A stretch of 64,000 bases of DNA from Syngnathus acus (GCF_901709675.1 NC_051092.1:5956491-6020490); one strand, 5' to 3'; positions 1 through 12,539 are shown, counted from the stretch's first letter. Numbers and translations: made by a program. Notes: a model not told the origin generated them from the letters alone.

Positions 1-218
1 CTTTCTTTCTTTCTTTCCTTCATTTCCTTCCTTCCTTCCTTCCTTCCTTCCTTCCTTCCTTCCTTCCTTCCTTCCTTCCTTCCTTCCTTCCTTCCTTCCT
101 TCCTTCCTTCCTTCCTTCCTTCCTTCCTTCCGTCCGTCCGTCCGTCCGTCCGTCCTACCTACCTACCTACCTACCTACCTACCTACCTACCTACCTACCT
201 ACCTACCTACCTACCTAC

Positions 219-290
<72 letters not shown>

Positions 291-305
291 AATCTATTAA
301 TCCAG
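1..305. repeat. Composite tetranucleotide microsatellite
   Basis: Back-to-back tetranucleotide blocks: CTTT/TTCC (about 1-130), GTCC (about 131-153), TACC (about 154-216) and TATC (about 217-290), followed by degenerate copies. Adjacent blocks differ by single-base changes, as expected when a point mutation inside one array spreads by slippage. A short GTCC run at 317-330 continues into the last codons of the TRH receptor exon. Confidence 0.97.
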
Positions 306-309
306 CTAT

Positions 310-3300
310 CTATCTGTCCGTCCGTCCGTCTACCGATGTAGCATCCGGTTGAGCTTTTGTTGTCTGTGTGTCAAGAAAATGAGTTGTGTCATCAGTTGAT
401 GGAGACCGCTTCACATCACTCATCAGGGATGTGTCAATGGAACTGACATCTAAACAATAAGATGCCGATCTGATAAAGTTGTCTGCTTTGTTGCCATTTA
501 TCAACTTTGTCTCTTGATGACCGTTTCCATTATGTTTTGTGTTTATTACATCTGGAGTAGAATTTACAATATCTCTTTTTGCTTTTTCATTTGGTGCACT
601 AATATTGGACAAGGATGTACGTGGCTCGCGAACGGTACTGAAGCCGGCAGGAATGGCTGATAATCTCTGCGTTCCCCCTTGCGGCTTGCAGTGGTACAGC
701 CCACGAAATGCTGAGCGGAACTTCTGAGACATGGCATTGTATATCACAGGGTTGATTGCACTGTTGGAATAAATGCACGTCCGACAAAATAATAGAAACC
801 AGGCATCCAAATAGGGTGTGGACACAAAAGAGTTGATCAAAACCAATGTTCGATAGGGCATCCACAGCAGAGCAAACAAGATCACCACGACGGCTAACAT
901 TTTGGTCACCTGTAGAAAGGAAGCAGAAAGAGAAGACATGCATTGAACGCGTGCTGCGGTGATACATAACCGGGCAAAGCCAAAAATGATAGAGCAGGAA
1001 CAGGTACAAAGAAAAGAAGAAAGATAAAAGGCTCACAAAAGAGTCGTGCACCATAGTAGTTACTGTTAGTTACGTAGGTAATTTGAAATTCTGAAGGATC
1101 GGACAAAGTATAATTAAAATAGGTAATAATTAAAGGCTGTGTGCGTGCGCCTGTGTACGTTATCTCTTGGTTTACTCACCCCTCCCAACACTTACCCACT
1201 ACCGCACAGATGGGAACAGACATTTTTGAACATCACAGAGTTGGCGAGGAGGGCAATCTAATAATACTGGCTACCTTTAACCTCCTACGCATCTTTGCCT
1301 CAGTCTTCCAGTGGTCATTTTTGTTGCAAAAGCCTTCCTTCTACCTTTGTTGTGCCATGACCTTTTAAGTCAAGTGTGTATATTTCCTTTCATGCAGCTG
1401 TCTCTTTTCACCACCAAGGAAAGAACAATAGGGGAAAAACAAGCAGGAAGTACACCATAAGTGTGTTTTAGGTCCAAGCTGTGCGGGAAGCCAGTTTCAA
1501 CTACCTCAGCAGGTAGATAAAGAAAAAATGTGGATGCAGAGCCAAATGTTAGATTTGAAAGGAGAGGGGAATATTTCTAATTACATCATAACGAGCAGAG
1601 CAGCACTGGGTAAATTTGAATATGTAGATTAATAATGTGGTGGGAGGCTACAGGCTACTACTCCAACATAAGAAGACCCTCCACTCTGGGATTGAACAAT
1701 AGCGTTGTCTTCAGAATCAAAAAATAAAATATATTTATCTTCCTGCGCTATCAAAATGCTGCAAGCAACAATGACTCTACTGTATAAAGTCTTTTTTAAG
1801 ATCCACATCATAGCCACATGATAGCCACGGGGACTTAAATAAGATTAAAAGTGTTTAGAAATCTGGCAACGGACTGCTTTAACCTTCATCCATAAAAGTG
1901 CAATTCTTCAGCGAGCAAAGGTTTATCAATATCCCATCAGATTAAGTTGGCCTATCAAATGATGAATGGAAGAGTGTGAAGTACCTAAGAACTGAGAGGG
2001 TAAAATCATCAGCGATATTAAGCACACTTCTTTGTAAAATGAAAATCACATTATGCGAATCTTCTGCTCTTAGATTAAGGCTCTTGACTACACGAGATTG
2101 TGGTCTTCTAAAACTCAGACTTCAGGCAGTGCTTACCACGGATACATGAGGTAACTCCGAATGCAAGCATGATAAAAAAAAATCTAGGCATCTGATAAAA
2201 GTCAAGAGAGAAGGAAAAAAAATCTTCCAATGGTCATTGTCATTATTTGAGACTGACAAATTTATCATTTCTAAAACTTGTGAAAATCATCATTGGTTTA
2301 TTTTTGTGGTCCAAAAGATATATTAGAGCGGATACTACAAGCAGCCTGCCTCTTCCATTGGCACGGTTTAGTACAGGTGTGTCCAAATTCCGGCCCGCGG
2401 GCCAAATCTGGCCCCTGGTCAGAGTTCATACGGCCCGCAGCTTCGGTCTTATAATGTATTATTTATGGCCCATTTGTGTATGTGTGTTCGTATTTGGTTT
2501 CTGACCACATTAGAACTCTAACCTTCTCACAAATTGTATCAGTTGAAAGAAATCCATTTTCAAACTCACCGACGCAAGTCAGGGTGGTAACACCAGGCGT
2601 CACAATGGAGGGGGAAAAAAGGAGGGAAACTTTTCCTGAAAGACGATCGACCAAGCTGGCACGCTCAGAGTGCACCGAGACATGGCAGTTACCAATCAGA
2701 GCTGCTTTCCATATCAAATTATGGAAACAGACTCGATCAGAGCAAAGCTTATTTACATATTGATTTTTTTAATTTTAATTACAAGATCATTCAAAATCAT
2801 GGCCATTTCTGATGAATGAATATAGCTTGAAAAAAGGCATCCTACTCATTTCCAACCCAAATGATCTTCCAGCCCCAATAAAAGGACATCAAAGCTTATA
2901 AGAAATAAAAAAATAAATAAAAATAAAAATAATGGCATGTGATATTTAAGTAAATGACTTGAATATGTGCTTTTACCTTCTACTTTTTTGTGTTTTGCAC
3001 AGTTTTTAGACACTTCTACTTGAGCGCAGAGTGTGAGTACTTTGGCAACCTCTGATTTTTATTCACAAATGACAATACTGATTGCACTTGACAAGTACTA
3101 ATTTTAGATGTTGACGCTTTGCAAATTGGAGGCAAGTTAAGCCTACTGTGGAAAATAAACCATTGTTTACCACTCAGATAAGATGAGATGATGCTTGTTT
3201 TCTGTTCTCTCGTGGGTTCTTGTGTGTGTTTAGCACAAACATAAAGAGCTAGTTGCGTGAGGATTAATAAAAATAAAAAAAAACAATCTAGCTCCAACCT

Positions 3301-5560
3301 TGTGTTGGAGACCCTCACAAAGCCAAATTGTACCTGTTGATCAACATTTATAAAAGTGAGGTACAGACCTGCTTCCTGGAGGAGAGTGCACTCTTCAGAC
3401 GGCGGGGACGACCCCCCTTCCCCATTTCTGTGACCTCCCGACAACTTTGGCGCAATGTTGTGGCTCTGGTTTCTGGTTGGTTTGGCAGAGGTCTGGAGAG
3501 ACGTGAACACAAACTTGGTCAAATTCCAAACTGGCTCACTTTTCCACTATTGTTCCATCATTTGTTGATTTGAATTTAATTGCATTATTATCTTATTCTA
3601 TTCTTTTGTATTTGGATTATTTAAATTAGTACAAATAAAACCATTTCTAAGTTCCTTAGCTGTGGAACAGCTTCTAATGAACAAGCCCGGGGATTTGCGC
3701 CACCATGTGGCTACTTGCATGGTCATGTGATACACCGTTAAAAAGTGAGTTCCTGGAGATTTGAACAATGCCCAACATCTTAAGATACAATTATGTCTGG
3801 AGGCTCAGCAAGCACTTCAATCAGACAGTCGGAAACACACAAAACAGGAATATAAGGATATCTTTTCAGTATTGAGGCATTTCATGCATCAAAGTCCAAA
3901 TTGTGGTATCGTGACAACATAAAGTTGCTTCCGCTAAGTGGGACATCCTGAAATGTAAAGCAAAGTTGATGTTGACATGGGGGCATACGTTGCATTTGGG
4001 TTTGGCTGTGTCAACTCCCTGCGTCACAAGTTTGGATCTGTAATCGACGAGTGTAATTCGGCAGTGTTAGAAGTGCTGCCTCTCCGAGTGAAAATGTAAA
4101 TGAGGTTATTGCTTCATCTTCATTGGCACCACTCACTTAGTTGCAAGAAAAGCCATATACTGTATTGACCACAAGTGATTAAGGGTGCAGTGGCTTATTT
4201 GAATGAGACCTAACAGCCCCTGCAAAATGATTGTTTAATTTTGTGTAATTTGATTAGAATGTAAGTGACCTTTTATTAAAACATCTGGAATTTTTTTTAA
4301 ATTGTAAACATAAATGATCTGTCAACTTTAATAGTGAATCACTGGTATTGTCAATAATGAAACTGTAATTACCCGAGGTAGAGAATCCTTGCTATCAGTC
4401 CGTAGAGCACAACAGCGAGAAGTAATGGGACAACGTAAAAAATAGCAAAGTCGATGAGGTAGATGGGAAGGTAGAGCTCCCGCTTCACCTTGTACCCACA
4501 CTGTACATGTCCATCCAGGCTCACCTGATCACAAATTTATTGGAGAAATACAGCAGACTGAACATTAGAATGTTCATTTACACTTTACCTCACCACACAG
4601 AAAAGAGTGCTCTCAAAATGGCTTTCGACGTTCACTTATTGTCGAGCAAAACATTCCTCGTCTCGTAAAGGTTACCACTATTGACTGAAGGACTGCTAAG
4701 TATGATCAAGGTGGACCACATTTTGAAAACATAATGTTATTTAACTGCTCTATTATTTTGGAGTGTTTCAAGCACAAACACTTGTCCTTTATACCTTTCG
4801 TATTCCACTTAGTTCTAAAGGTTACCGTTGCTTGTAAATACATAAATTGGCAACTTCTGCATTACTCCTACCTGAATATCCACAAGGAAAAACCATAATA
4901 TGCAGTAAATACAGGTGAAGATCCAAACCCCTGCAATTATCCTCTTGGCCCTGGACACTGTGCACACAGTCTGAGCCTTCATTGGATGGCATATCGCAAT
5001 GTACCTGCACATGTGACAAACCATTCATTTATCCTTGATTATTAATGGTAAGACAAAAAAGACAATAAAAAAAAAAACTCAACTCAATGGTTGATAAACA
5101 GAAAAAGCAATCGATACATTTTATTTGATAAATTAGTGGCAGCAAAGACAGTGGAAATGTTGATTGGTCATGCTCACCTTTCTACAGTGAAGGCGGTGAT
5201 GGAGCATGATGAGACATTGATGCCCAAGTACTGCAGGTAGGTGATTCCCAAGCAGCCAGCGTGCCCAAACACCCAGGTTCCCGTGAGACTGTCTGAGATG
5301 TTCGGAAGTCCCGCCGCAACTAGTACTGTTAGGTCAGCTATTGCCAGGCTCACCAGGTAACAATTTGTTGGTGTCCTCATGTGTCGGGTGGTTAGGACAA
5401 CGAGGACCACCATTATATTTCCCACGATGCCAACACCACACACAAGCAGGACCAAGAAGACAGACACAGTCTTGTACTCCAGGGACTGGGAAACGGCATT
5501 GCTGGGACTCAGAGAAATATTGGTTGGGGTGTCAACTCTGGCGCTCGCATTGTCAGTCAT
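310..5560 (-). CDS. trhr2: Thyrotropin-releasing hormone receptor (trhr2-like), class A GPCR
   Basis: Gq-coupled plasma-membrane receptor for TRH. Coding exons (minus): 5178-5560, 4872-5004, 4373-4524, 309 bp or more of intron sequence, then 310-909. Splice sites are canonical and phases agree for the first three. Exon 1 holds the N-terminus with NAS and NIS sequons, TM1 ([12 protein letters not shown]), TM2 (LAIADL) and TM3, ending in the ERY motif, split R|Y by an intron. Exon 2 gives YIAICHP and TM4. Exon 3 gives extracellular loop 2 and TM5. The last exon starts VTKMLAVVV (TM6) and carries NPVIY in TM7 plus a Ser/Thr-rich tail. Exon 3 ends in phase 2 while the last exon starts on a codon boundary, so an exon for intracellular loop 3 is missing from this model. 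The tail ends in VDGRTDR, encoded by microsatellite. The subtype is inferred from the neighbouring zc3h18/il17c and could be another TRHR paralogue. Confidence 0.9.
2376..2445. mobile_element. hAT-like transposon end fragment
   Basis: Contains the 'ggcccgcgggccaaatctggcccc' type end (first 20 bases from 2391 shown by GGCCCGCGGGCC), a motif common at ends of non-autonomous hAT elements in vertebrates. A related end in the opposite orientation lies at 37850-37905. It sits in an intron of the TRH receptor. The other end was not located. Confidence 0.5.
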
Positions 5561-8210
5561 GTCTACTTGAAAAGCTAAACAATTTTTTCCTCTTAGTGCG
5601 AGTTAATGAAGGCTAGAATGATTCAATTTTAAATAATGATGAAGGACATGTTCCTTCCCCTGAGCTGACTCTCATTTTAGGCTATTTGATTTCAAAGGAA
5701 TGGAAGGATATTTGTTACCAGAAACTTGCTAGCGGCTTTTTTTCCTAATTGATTTAATCATCAAGTCCTTATTTTAAACAAACGCAGTTGTAAACACATG
5801 AGGCAACCAATACGACATTAAAGGTGATTGTCTCTCAATTTCTGAGCAGCTCCAGGCCCATAGTCAGTCACCTAGAATAAGAATGAAAACAGAAGAAAGG
5901 GATCAGTTTGTTGTCGATGATTTAAATCATTTATCGTTCCCAGCATGTTTGAAAGTAGTGTGTCACCAGAGGGAATTATTGAGTTAATTGAATTGATCAT
6001 TCTCAATGTCGGTTGAATAAGCAGAAGAGTCAAAGGAAAATGAGAGAGACATTAAAGCCATACCATAAAATTAGGCAGGGGGGGGGTATATAGAAATGTC
6101 TTCTTCATTCAGCTGCTCCCGGTGCAGATGAGAAATGGTACAAAATGTCAGTGACACTTGAATAAGATGGTTACTTTTTAATTACTTTGAGGTCAGTTTA
6201 AAAACCTTGCTATATTTTGAGGTTGTCTTCATCCTCCATCGAAAATTAAGTGAGCGGCGTACAACACTTTGAAAGTGAAGGAGGCATATGTTGCTCTCCT
6301 GGCCCATCTCCCAGACAAAGCACAAGCACATCTTGGACTTTTTCTCCTGGGGTCTGCCTCTAATAAATTGAGGTTCACATGGAATGAAAAAGCAATTTAG
6401 TTACATTATTCTGCCATTAATTTAAATGTGTTACAAAATAACTGACCTTATGCATCTCCTTGAAATTATGTTCCCATACATGCCATTTGCATTCTCATAA
6501 AAATTGCAGCTGATGCATTTTCATCAATAGTTATCAATACTTCCATGATCTCATTTACCAGCAAACACAGGGCGATGGGAAGGATACACCCTAGATTGAT
6601 CACCCATCAGTCATAGAACTGACAAATAGAAAAAAAAAGATTTAGCATAGAATGGACTTGAGTCCATGTAATAATTTGAAGACCCCGTGAAACCTGTCAA
6701 AACATACCATGTGAGTAACTCACTGCGGCGACCCCTGACTAAAAGAAACGAAGCCAAAAGTCAACCTGAGGTCATGCAATTAAGCGCCACACAAATTCAG
6801 TTTTGTTGCCCAATCAACCTTGCTTCCGCACTACTCTCCCCATTTGCATGTTGACAAAAAAGGTGACTGACACTTCATTTTGGGAACATGATTTGTCCTC
6901 GATGAGTTTTAGTATGACTGACAGTTGCGTTTCAGCAGATTGTATAATCAGTGGCGCATTGTCCTTCCAACAAATACACCACAAAACAGTCATATACAGT
7001 ATTAACTTGGGTGACACTGCATTTTTGAAATATAGTGGACTTGCTTGGTGTGTATTTGACTGTATATGATGTTCTGTCTCTACAACCAACTCAGAAATCG
7101 AGGAAGATCTGCAGTGCGTATTACGAGCCAGGAAGTCTTGTCCAAATGTGTCAGTTGATCTGACCCAACAAAGCTCTTCTAGATTAATGGACAACTATTC
7201 CCAAAATTCGGAGAAAACTACAAAAGATGTGAACTCCGTATTTGTTTTTCTGCATACACAAGCATAAGGCTCAGGTGCTTTGATTCATTGTCCATGCCTA
7301 CATGTGTATCCATATTTAGTTAAAAAGAGGAAAGCATACAGGTACATCAATAAGAAGCGTAATTGACAAACTTAAGTTAATTAATATACAAGGATCTCTG
7401 CTCATGTTGAAACGCTGACAAACTATGGATAGTATTCGTCAGCTGATGACAACACATATAATATGATGATGCAGCCTAACACACATTGACTCCAAATTCC
7501 TATACTCATGTATGCAACATGCATTTGCAAGTAGAAGGCACACAAGATTGAAAATAAAAAGACCATATCAAGCTATTCAAGCTTAACTTCTATGTGAAAA
7601 ACCAAACGGTATGCAAACATGTTCAAAGACTGCATAATTAGGTAAAGGAAATAAATGATCAGCTATTTCATGACACAATGTGGATGTATCAATCTTGATC
7701 TTCTGCCTTAATTGCTTCAATTATTGTAGTCGTTTTGTGTTAAAACCTTGTTGAATGCAAAAAATGGAATGAAGGCATCAGTGTGACATAATACGGCTGC
7801 ACATATGTTGATCCTAAACTTATTTTTAATCTAGTTGTAGCATAAAGGAGTTACTTACCATACGTCTCTCTGCAACATGTTAGTTTCATCCTGAATCCTT
7901 GTTAGTTCATATCTACTTACATGATCAAAACTATTACTAGTTCCCCACGTGTCTGGTTGCACCAAAGCAATTGTGACACTGTCAGTGGTCGACTTGCTGT
8001 AACGCTCCCTTCGCAAGATAAATCACCAGTCACTCACTACAACTTGAGAAGCGGTGTGTGATTTCAAAATAAAAGCACTATACCTTCACAATAAGGTACA
8101 GTATACAGTGTGGGGCTTTCAGTATTTTTTAGGCTACACAATTCTCACCATGCATACAAATTATGTACTCCTGCATTATTTGATGCATCATGTCCGTATT
8201 TTCATAAAAC
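5561..8210. other. TRH receptor upstream region, no gene recognised
   Basis: AT-rich non-coding sequence upstream of the receptor start codon. It may hold 5' UTR exons and promoter of the receptor, but I could not place them. It has only short poly-G (6078-6086) and poly-A tracts. The opposed ORFs at 6803-7194 overlap each other and show no recognisable domain, so I left them out. Confidence 0.4.
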
Positions 8211-8213
8211 AAT

Positions 8214-8450
8214 ATACAGTGGTACCTCTTCTTACAAACTTAATTGGTTCCGTGATAGGGTTTGTAAGTGGAAACCTTTGTAAGTAGAAGCAATGTTTTC
8301 TGTAGGAATCAATGTAAAAGCAAATAATGCGTGCTGGACTATCCCAAAAGTCACACTTTTTGCCCTATTACTCTGTGTAAAACACCCAGAAAACCAAAAG
8401 AACAGTTTTATTTTTGCTTTTTCAAAACTCAAAAATAATAATAATGTGAC
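8214..8450. mobile_element. Non-autonomous hAT-like MITE
   Basis: Begins CAGTGGTACCTC, followed by a stretch with internally complementary 'TTTGTAAGTGGAAACC' type sequence. This start is typical of a widespread vertebrate non-autonomous hAT family. There is no coding capacity. The right boundary is uncertain and target-site duplications were not resolved. Confidence 0.55.
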
Positions 8451-8649
8451 TTGATTCTTGACCTCCTAACTTTGCTTGGGGAGGGGACCTGTTCTAATTT
8501 TCTAGACTTGCTAAAAATAAAGTCAGACTAATAAATTATTGTATGCTTCCATGTACTACTCCTTGCAATGTGCTTACGTACGCGTCATTACATCTTGGTG
8601 CAATTAGTGAGTTTTCCGACTGTGTTAATGGTCAGTGAATGCACCTACT

Positions 8650-9022
8650 GGACAACGCGAGTGAGAACTTGCATCCATCCATCCATTTTCTGTACTGCTT
8701 GTCCCCACTGGGGTCACGGGCGTACTGGAGCCTATCCCAGCAGTCATCTGGCGGTAGGCGGGGGACACCCTGAACTGATTGCCAGCCAATCACAGGGCAC
8801 ACAGAGACGAACAACCATCCACACTCGTATTGACACTTACGGGCAATTTGGAGTGCTCAGTCGGCCTACCAAGCATGTTTTTGGGATGTGGGAGGAAACC
8901 CGAGTGCCCGGAGAAAGCCCACGCGGGCACAGGGAGAACATGCAAACTCCACACAGGGAGGGTCGCAGGTGGAATCAGACCCGCACATTCCTAACTGTGA
9001 GGCGGACGTGCTAACCAATGCG
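8650..9022 (-). mobile_element. tRNA-headed SINE with L2-type tail
   Basis: Near full-length copy of a very abundant fish repeat. Read on the minus strand, the head near 9022 is tRNA-like (GCGCATTGGTTAGCACG), then the conserved body (GGAGTTTGCATGTTCTCC, GGTTTCCTCCCACATCCC) and a tail of GGATGGATGGATG at 8650-8680. Fragments of the same family occur at 42383-42497, 59504-59605 and 61076-61200. The family name was not determined. Confidence 0.8.
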
Positions 9023-9067
9023 CTACTCTTCCATACTTTTTCACATTTGCCATTCTCATCCCTGATA

Positions 9068-9132
9068 TCTACCTTCCTACCTACCTACCTACCTACCTAC
9101 CTACCTACCTACCTACCTACCTACCTACCTAC
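9068..9132. repeat. (CTAC)n microsatellite
   Basis: About 16 tandem copies of CTAC directly 3' of the SINE at 8650-9022, nearly uninterrupted. Confidence 0.95.
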
Positions 9133-10454
9133 ATCAATAGATGTCCTACATGAATGAATATGATTATGATACACGAGAGGATTTATATTCAGTGCACGTG
9201 TGCATTCAGTTCTGAATGACTCCAACTATAGAATATAACCTACTGATAATAAACATTCCAGATAGCAAAAGCGTAGAGCTCGTGAAAATTATATATAGGT
9301 GAGTCGTCGAATGGCATTTACTATGTAGGCCTAACTCATGGAAGCTTCCATGAAAGTTTAGACTTCCTCTTCCAAATTAATCTGAGAATAAAGTTGATGG
9401 CACCTGTGACTTGGATTTGATATATTATTAACATACAAGACTTTATAATGCATATATAATGGTTTTTTTCCCCCAGTTCAATATAAAGCGTCTCCTCTAT
9501 CAAATGTGCCAAAAGTTAAACGGTATTAAAACGCCTATTATGTTGAAAACAAAAAGAAGTATCTGCAGGAATCATAGGGAGCCCCTAATAAAGTAGCATG
9601 GAAAGAAAATTTTTTGTGGGGAACATTTTTTTTCGTTGCTGTACTTCTGGGTAAATTTGGGGTAAACCAAGTAGCCTTCCATTCAATCAGTACTGGACCA
9701 AATGACTTCATTTGCAGCAATGAGTGTAGTATCAACCCATCTGTGCACATCTCGTGACGGATGAGCAAACATTCATTCATTCATTATTTACCGTCAATCT
9801 CGTTATGGAATTCCGTGGTAATAATCATGCATGATAATGCTGACCCCAAGCGGACAACAAGGATACCTGCAACTTACAACTGTATTGGATATAAAATCTT
9901 ACCACTATCAGCAGTTTTTTTCCCCTTCACTTTAGTGGCGCTCCACAGATGTAGCTAATTTATTTACCTAAAACCAAGATCAAATATCATGGATTGCCTT
10001 ATGTGCAAAAGTGAAAAGACTAAGACTTGAGGGCACACTGGAAGCAGATCTACTAGCGGCAGGAAGAGGCACTTCCCCAACTGTATCATAAAGCTATGGA
10101 TCTCCTGAGCTGGATTTCAGTGCAATCGACCAGACCATCTCCACTTGACATCCAAGAACTAGAGAGCCGCAATGCCCCCACGGTACCTCTCTTGCAAGGT
10201 ACACAATGGATGGCTGGAGCAAGTGGCATGTCATATGCCTTGACGTGTTGCACACGGAAGATGTAGAAGATGTGTACATCTTGAGCTTCATCGGCTGGCT
10301 CTCGCTGACCCTCCTGGACTCAACAAGAAAATGGCCAAGCTAAAGGAGGCCAACATGGGAGATGTGTGATCGGTCGGTGCAAGTACCGCCTGTTGCTGGG
10401 GACCATGCCCGGAGTGCCTTCAGGATTGTGACTCTAACTCTCTCGAAATTGATT
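9133..10454. other. Non-coding stretch, nothing recognised
   Basis: No domain-bearing ORF, RNA gene or clear transposon seen. The segment around 10090-10370 is less AT-rich and looks like a decayed insertion or retrocopy, but I could not identify it. Confidence 0.3.
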
Positions 10455-10700
10455 CAACTGTCACTGTTGTATTCAAATCAAACTGTTAAAACATGTTATA
10501 ACTAAATCAACTTGGCATTGCTGTATTCAAAACAAATTGATATAATTTGTTATGCAAACGTCCTGTTTATTTGTTATTGCTGTATTCAAATCCTATTCAA
10601 ACTTCCAGTTTGTTGTTGCTGTATACAAATCATTGCTGTATTCAAATCCTATTCAAACTCCAGTTTATTTGTTATTGTTGTATTCAAATCATATGTTATC
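10455..10700. repeat. Imperfect tandem repeat around TGCTGTATTCAAAT
   Basis: The motif TGCTGTATTCAAAT and close variants recur at about 10463, 10519, 10579, 10617, 10634 and 10678, with intervening 'CCTATTCAAACTCCAG' and 'TTTGTTATTG' also repeated. Three-frame ORFs over it are a by-product of the repetition. Confidence 0.8.
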
Positions 10701-10831
10701 CTGGACACATTTCTGTTTTCTTTTGTTTCATGATTATGTCAGTATTATAGGTAGTCCTGTAGTAATGTAGATTGTATGTCCGGCCTGGCAGTGAAACACT
10801 CGGTTGTCATCGGGACTTTTCTTTCTTGCAG

Positions 10832-11341
10832 TCATCTTCGTCGACCGTAGAAGTGCCCCTCGCGCTTTTCAGCAGCTCCTCTTCTCCGCATGTAGTTTTC
10901 TCTTTTCAGTTGGTCAATTTCCAATTTCGTCTGTTTCAGAATGTCTTTGTGGCAATTAACATTCACACCAAGCTGCTCGACTGTCGAAGTTATCCTTTCA
11001 ATGCGTCGAAATGTTGAAGTTGTTTCCATGATGAGTTCAATCGTTGAAATCTTCTGGGAAGTCTCATGTTTATTTGAAAGCCCTTGAGTTGCTAACAAAA
11101 GGTCACTGTTGTCTCCTTTCTTTTGTCTAATGACAGACTTCTTGCTTGTGTTGTTGGTTTGGACTTTAGAGTTGTCCATTGAGGTTTCTGCATGTTTCAC
11201 ACCAGGTAAATACATTTCTGTTGAGTTCTCGGCGTCACTCACTTTGAGGTCGCCATTTACATGCGTCCCCTTCTTTCCCACAGTGTCCTTCGTCAGCTTC
11301 AAACTGTTTTCACCTCTGCTTTTCAAAATAGTATTTTCCAT
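10832..11341 (-). CDS. Hypothetical small coiled-coil-like protein, divergent from zc3h18
   Basis: A 169-codon ORF starting at 11341 and reading away from zc3h18. The protein is Lys/Ser/Thr-rich for the first 90 residues. It then has a heptad-like helical stretch (about residues 95-150, containing RRIERITSTVEQLGVNVN and ILKQTKLEIDQLKREN) and a very basic end (MRRRGAAEKREG, GRRR). I do not recognise the family. No clear splice donor is seen before the stop, so it may be a single-exon gene or the first exon of a longer one. Its position about 1.2 kb from the zc3h18 coding start, pointing the other way, fits a shared promoter. It could also be a chance ORF. Long length in AT-rich DNA and the amphipathic pattern favour a real gene only moderately. 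Confidence 0.45.
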   Translation of the reverse strand: MENTILKSRGENSLKLTKDTVGKKGTHVNGDLKVSDAENSTEMYLPGVKHAETSMDNSKVQTNNTSKKSVIRQKKGDNSDLLLATQGLSNKHETSQKISTIELIMETTSTFRRIERITSTVEQLGVNVNCHKDILKQTKLEIDQLKRENYMRRRGAAEKREGHFYGRRR

Positions 11342-12525
11342 ATTGACGGATTATTGTTCCGGGTACCAAATATCAAAGTTTTACAGTCACTTCGTTTCTC
11401 ACGAAGACAATGAAATTACGACATATTCTGGTGGTCTTTTCATGACAGGCCACTGGCACCTTATACTCAATGCACCCTGGCTGCAGGTCGGTCTCCATCG
11501 ATGGCGCGGCGTTTTTGCGTTGCCGTGTCGTGTCTTTATGACGTCAGCTAACGGCCAACCTCGCTGTGTCGAGTGGGGTGTTTTATTTTCTCAATCCTAT
11601 CGGTTAAATTAGATCGTATATGAGACATTATAGACGTCAAACACCACTATCAGTGCGGAAGGACAGTTCTTAACGCAACCGTGACGCGTTTAAGGAGTTC
11701 CGGTCGGCAAGGTGAATTACATCGAGGGTTTGTTCATAGTTAGCTTAGTGGCGTTACGCGCATAGCTTACCACCGGGCTCGGCGCTCATTGTTTGCGAAT
11801 TGTTGGTCGATTTACAAGTGTCCCGAGGTTGCCCAAGTGATAATGGACTTAACCTCAGAACATGAAGCTAATCAGTTTCTTCGATCATTCCCCGAAGACA
11901 GTTGGTTGTTGTTAGATGATTAGCCTGTTAACTATGCGCCCTCGCGTTATGGGCCTTGTTGCAGACTACACGTCCTGGCGGCTATTAGCATGCTTACCAG
12001 TCAATGACCCTGTCATGAATTGTGTCGTGTTTACATTCTCTTGATCGTTGTATACTGCTGTACGCACTAGTAGGTGACATTATTGCCTCTACATATGATT
12101 TTGAATGCTTTAAACCCATGCTACCAACTAGCAAATTGGCTAGTTTGCTAATGCTAAGAGGATGGTTCATTTGAAACATTAGATTCGTTGTGTGCACACT
12201 TACGTGTAAACATATGTAATTATTGACTCTTTTATTCCCTCCTTTATTATTTTAGACTGATTGTGTCTACAAGTGTGTACACATTTTACTTGAATTTGGC
12301 GATCGGCTTTAACGCAAGTGTCTTTACTAACATTAAAGCATCAAAATGGCCAGAAGGCCTGAACAATCAGATATTTTTCGCCTTATCACTTACAACTTGG
12401 GTGTGCTAAGAAATAGGGAATTATTGGAGTTTGCTATAGCAGCTTAATTATAGTTATACACAAGGAGACTGCCTTTTGAATCCATATTACCTTAAACTGT
12501 ACGTGTGCCTTTTTTTTGCCTACAG
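11342..12525. promoter_or_regulatory. Putative zc3h18 promoter and 5' UTR region, possibly bidirectional
   Basis: GC and CpG content rises around 11460-11800 compared with the AT-rich flanks, as at fish housekeeping promoters. A candidate non-coding first exon of zc3h18 could end at the donor GGCAAG|GTGAAT near 11711. The first coding exon has a clear acceptor (TTTTTTTGCCTACAG) ending at 12525. The divergent ORF at 10832-11341 begins at the left edge. Confidence 0.45.
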
Positions 12526-12539
12526 TAAAATATTCTCAA

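Noticed and set aside
599-1106. Alternative minus-strand frames overlapping the last TRH receptor exon
   Set aside because: They are out of frame with the TM6-TM7 coding sequence and have no domain.
6803-7194. Overlapping opposite ORFs of 88 and 126 codons
   Set aside because: No recognisable domain, splice context or conservation signal by eye; likely chance.
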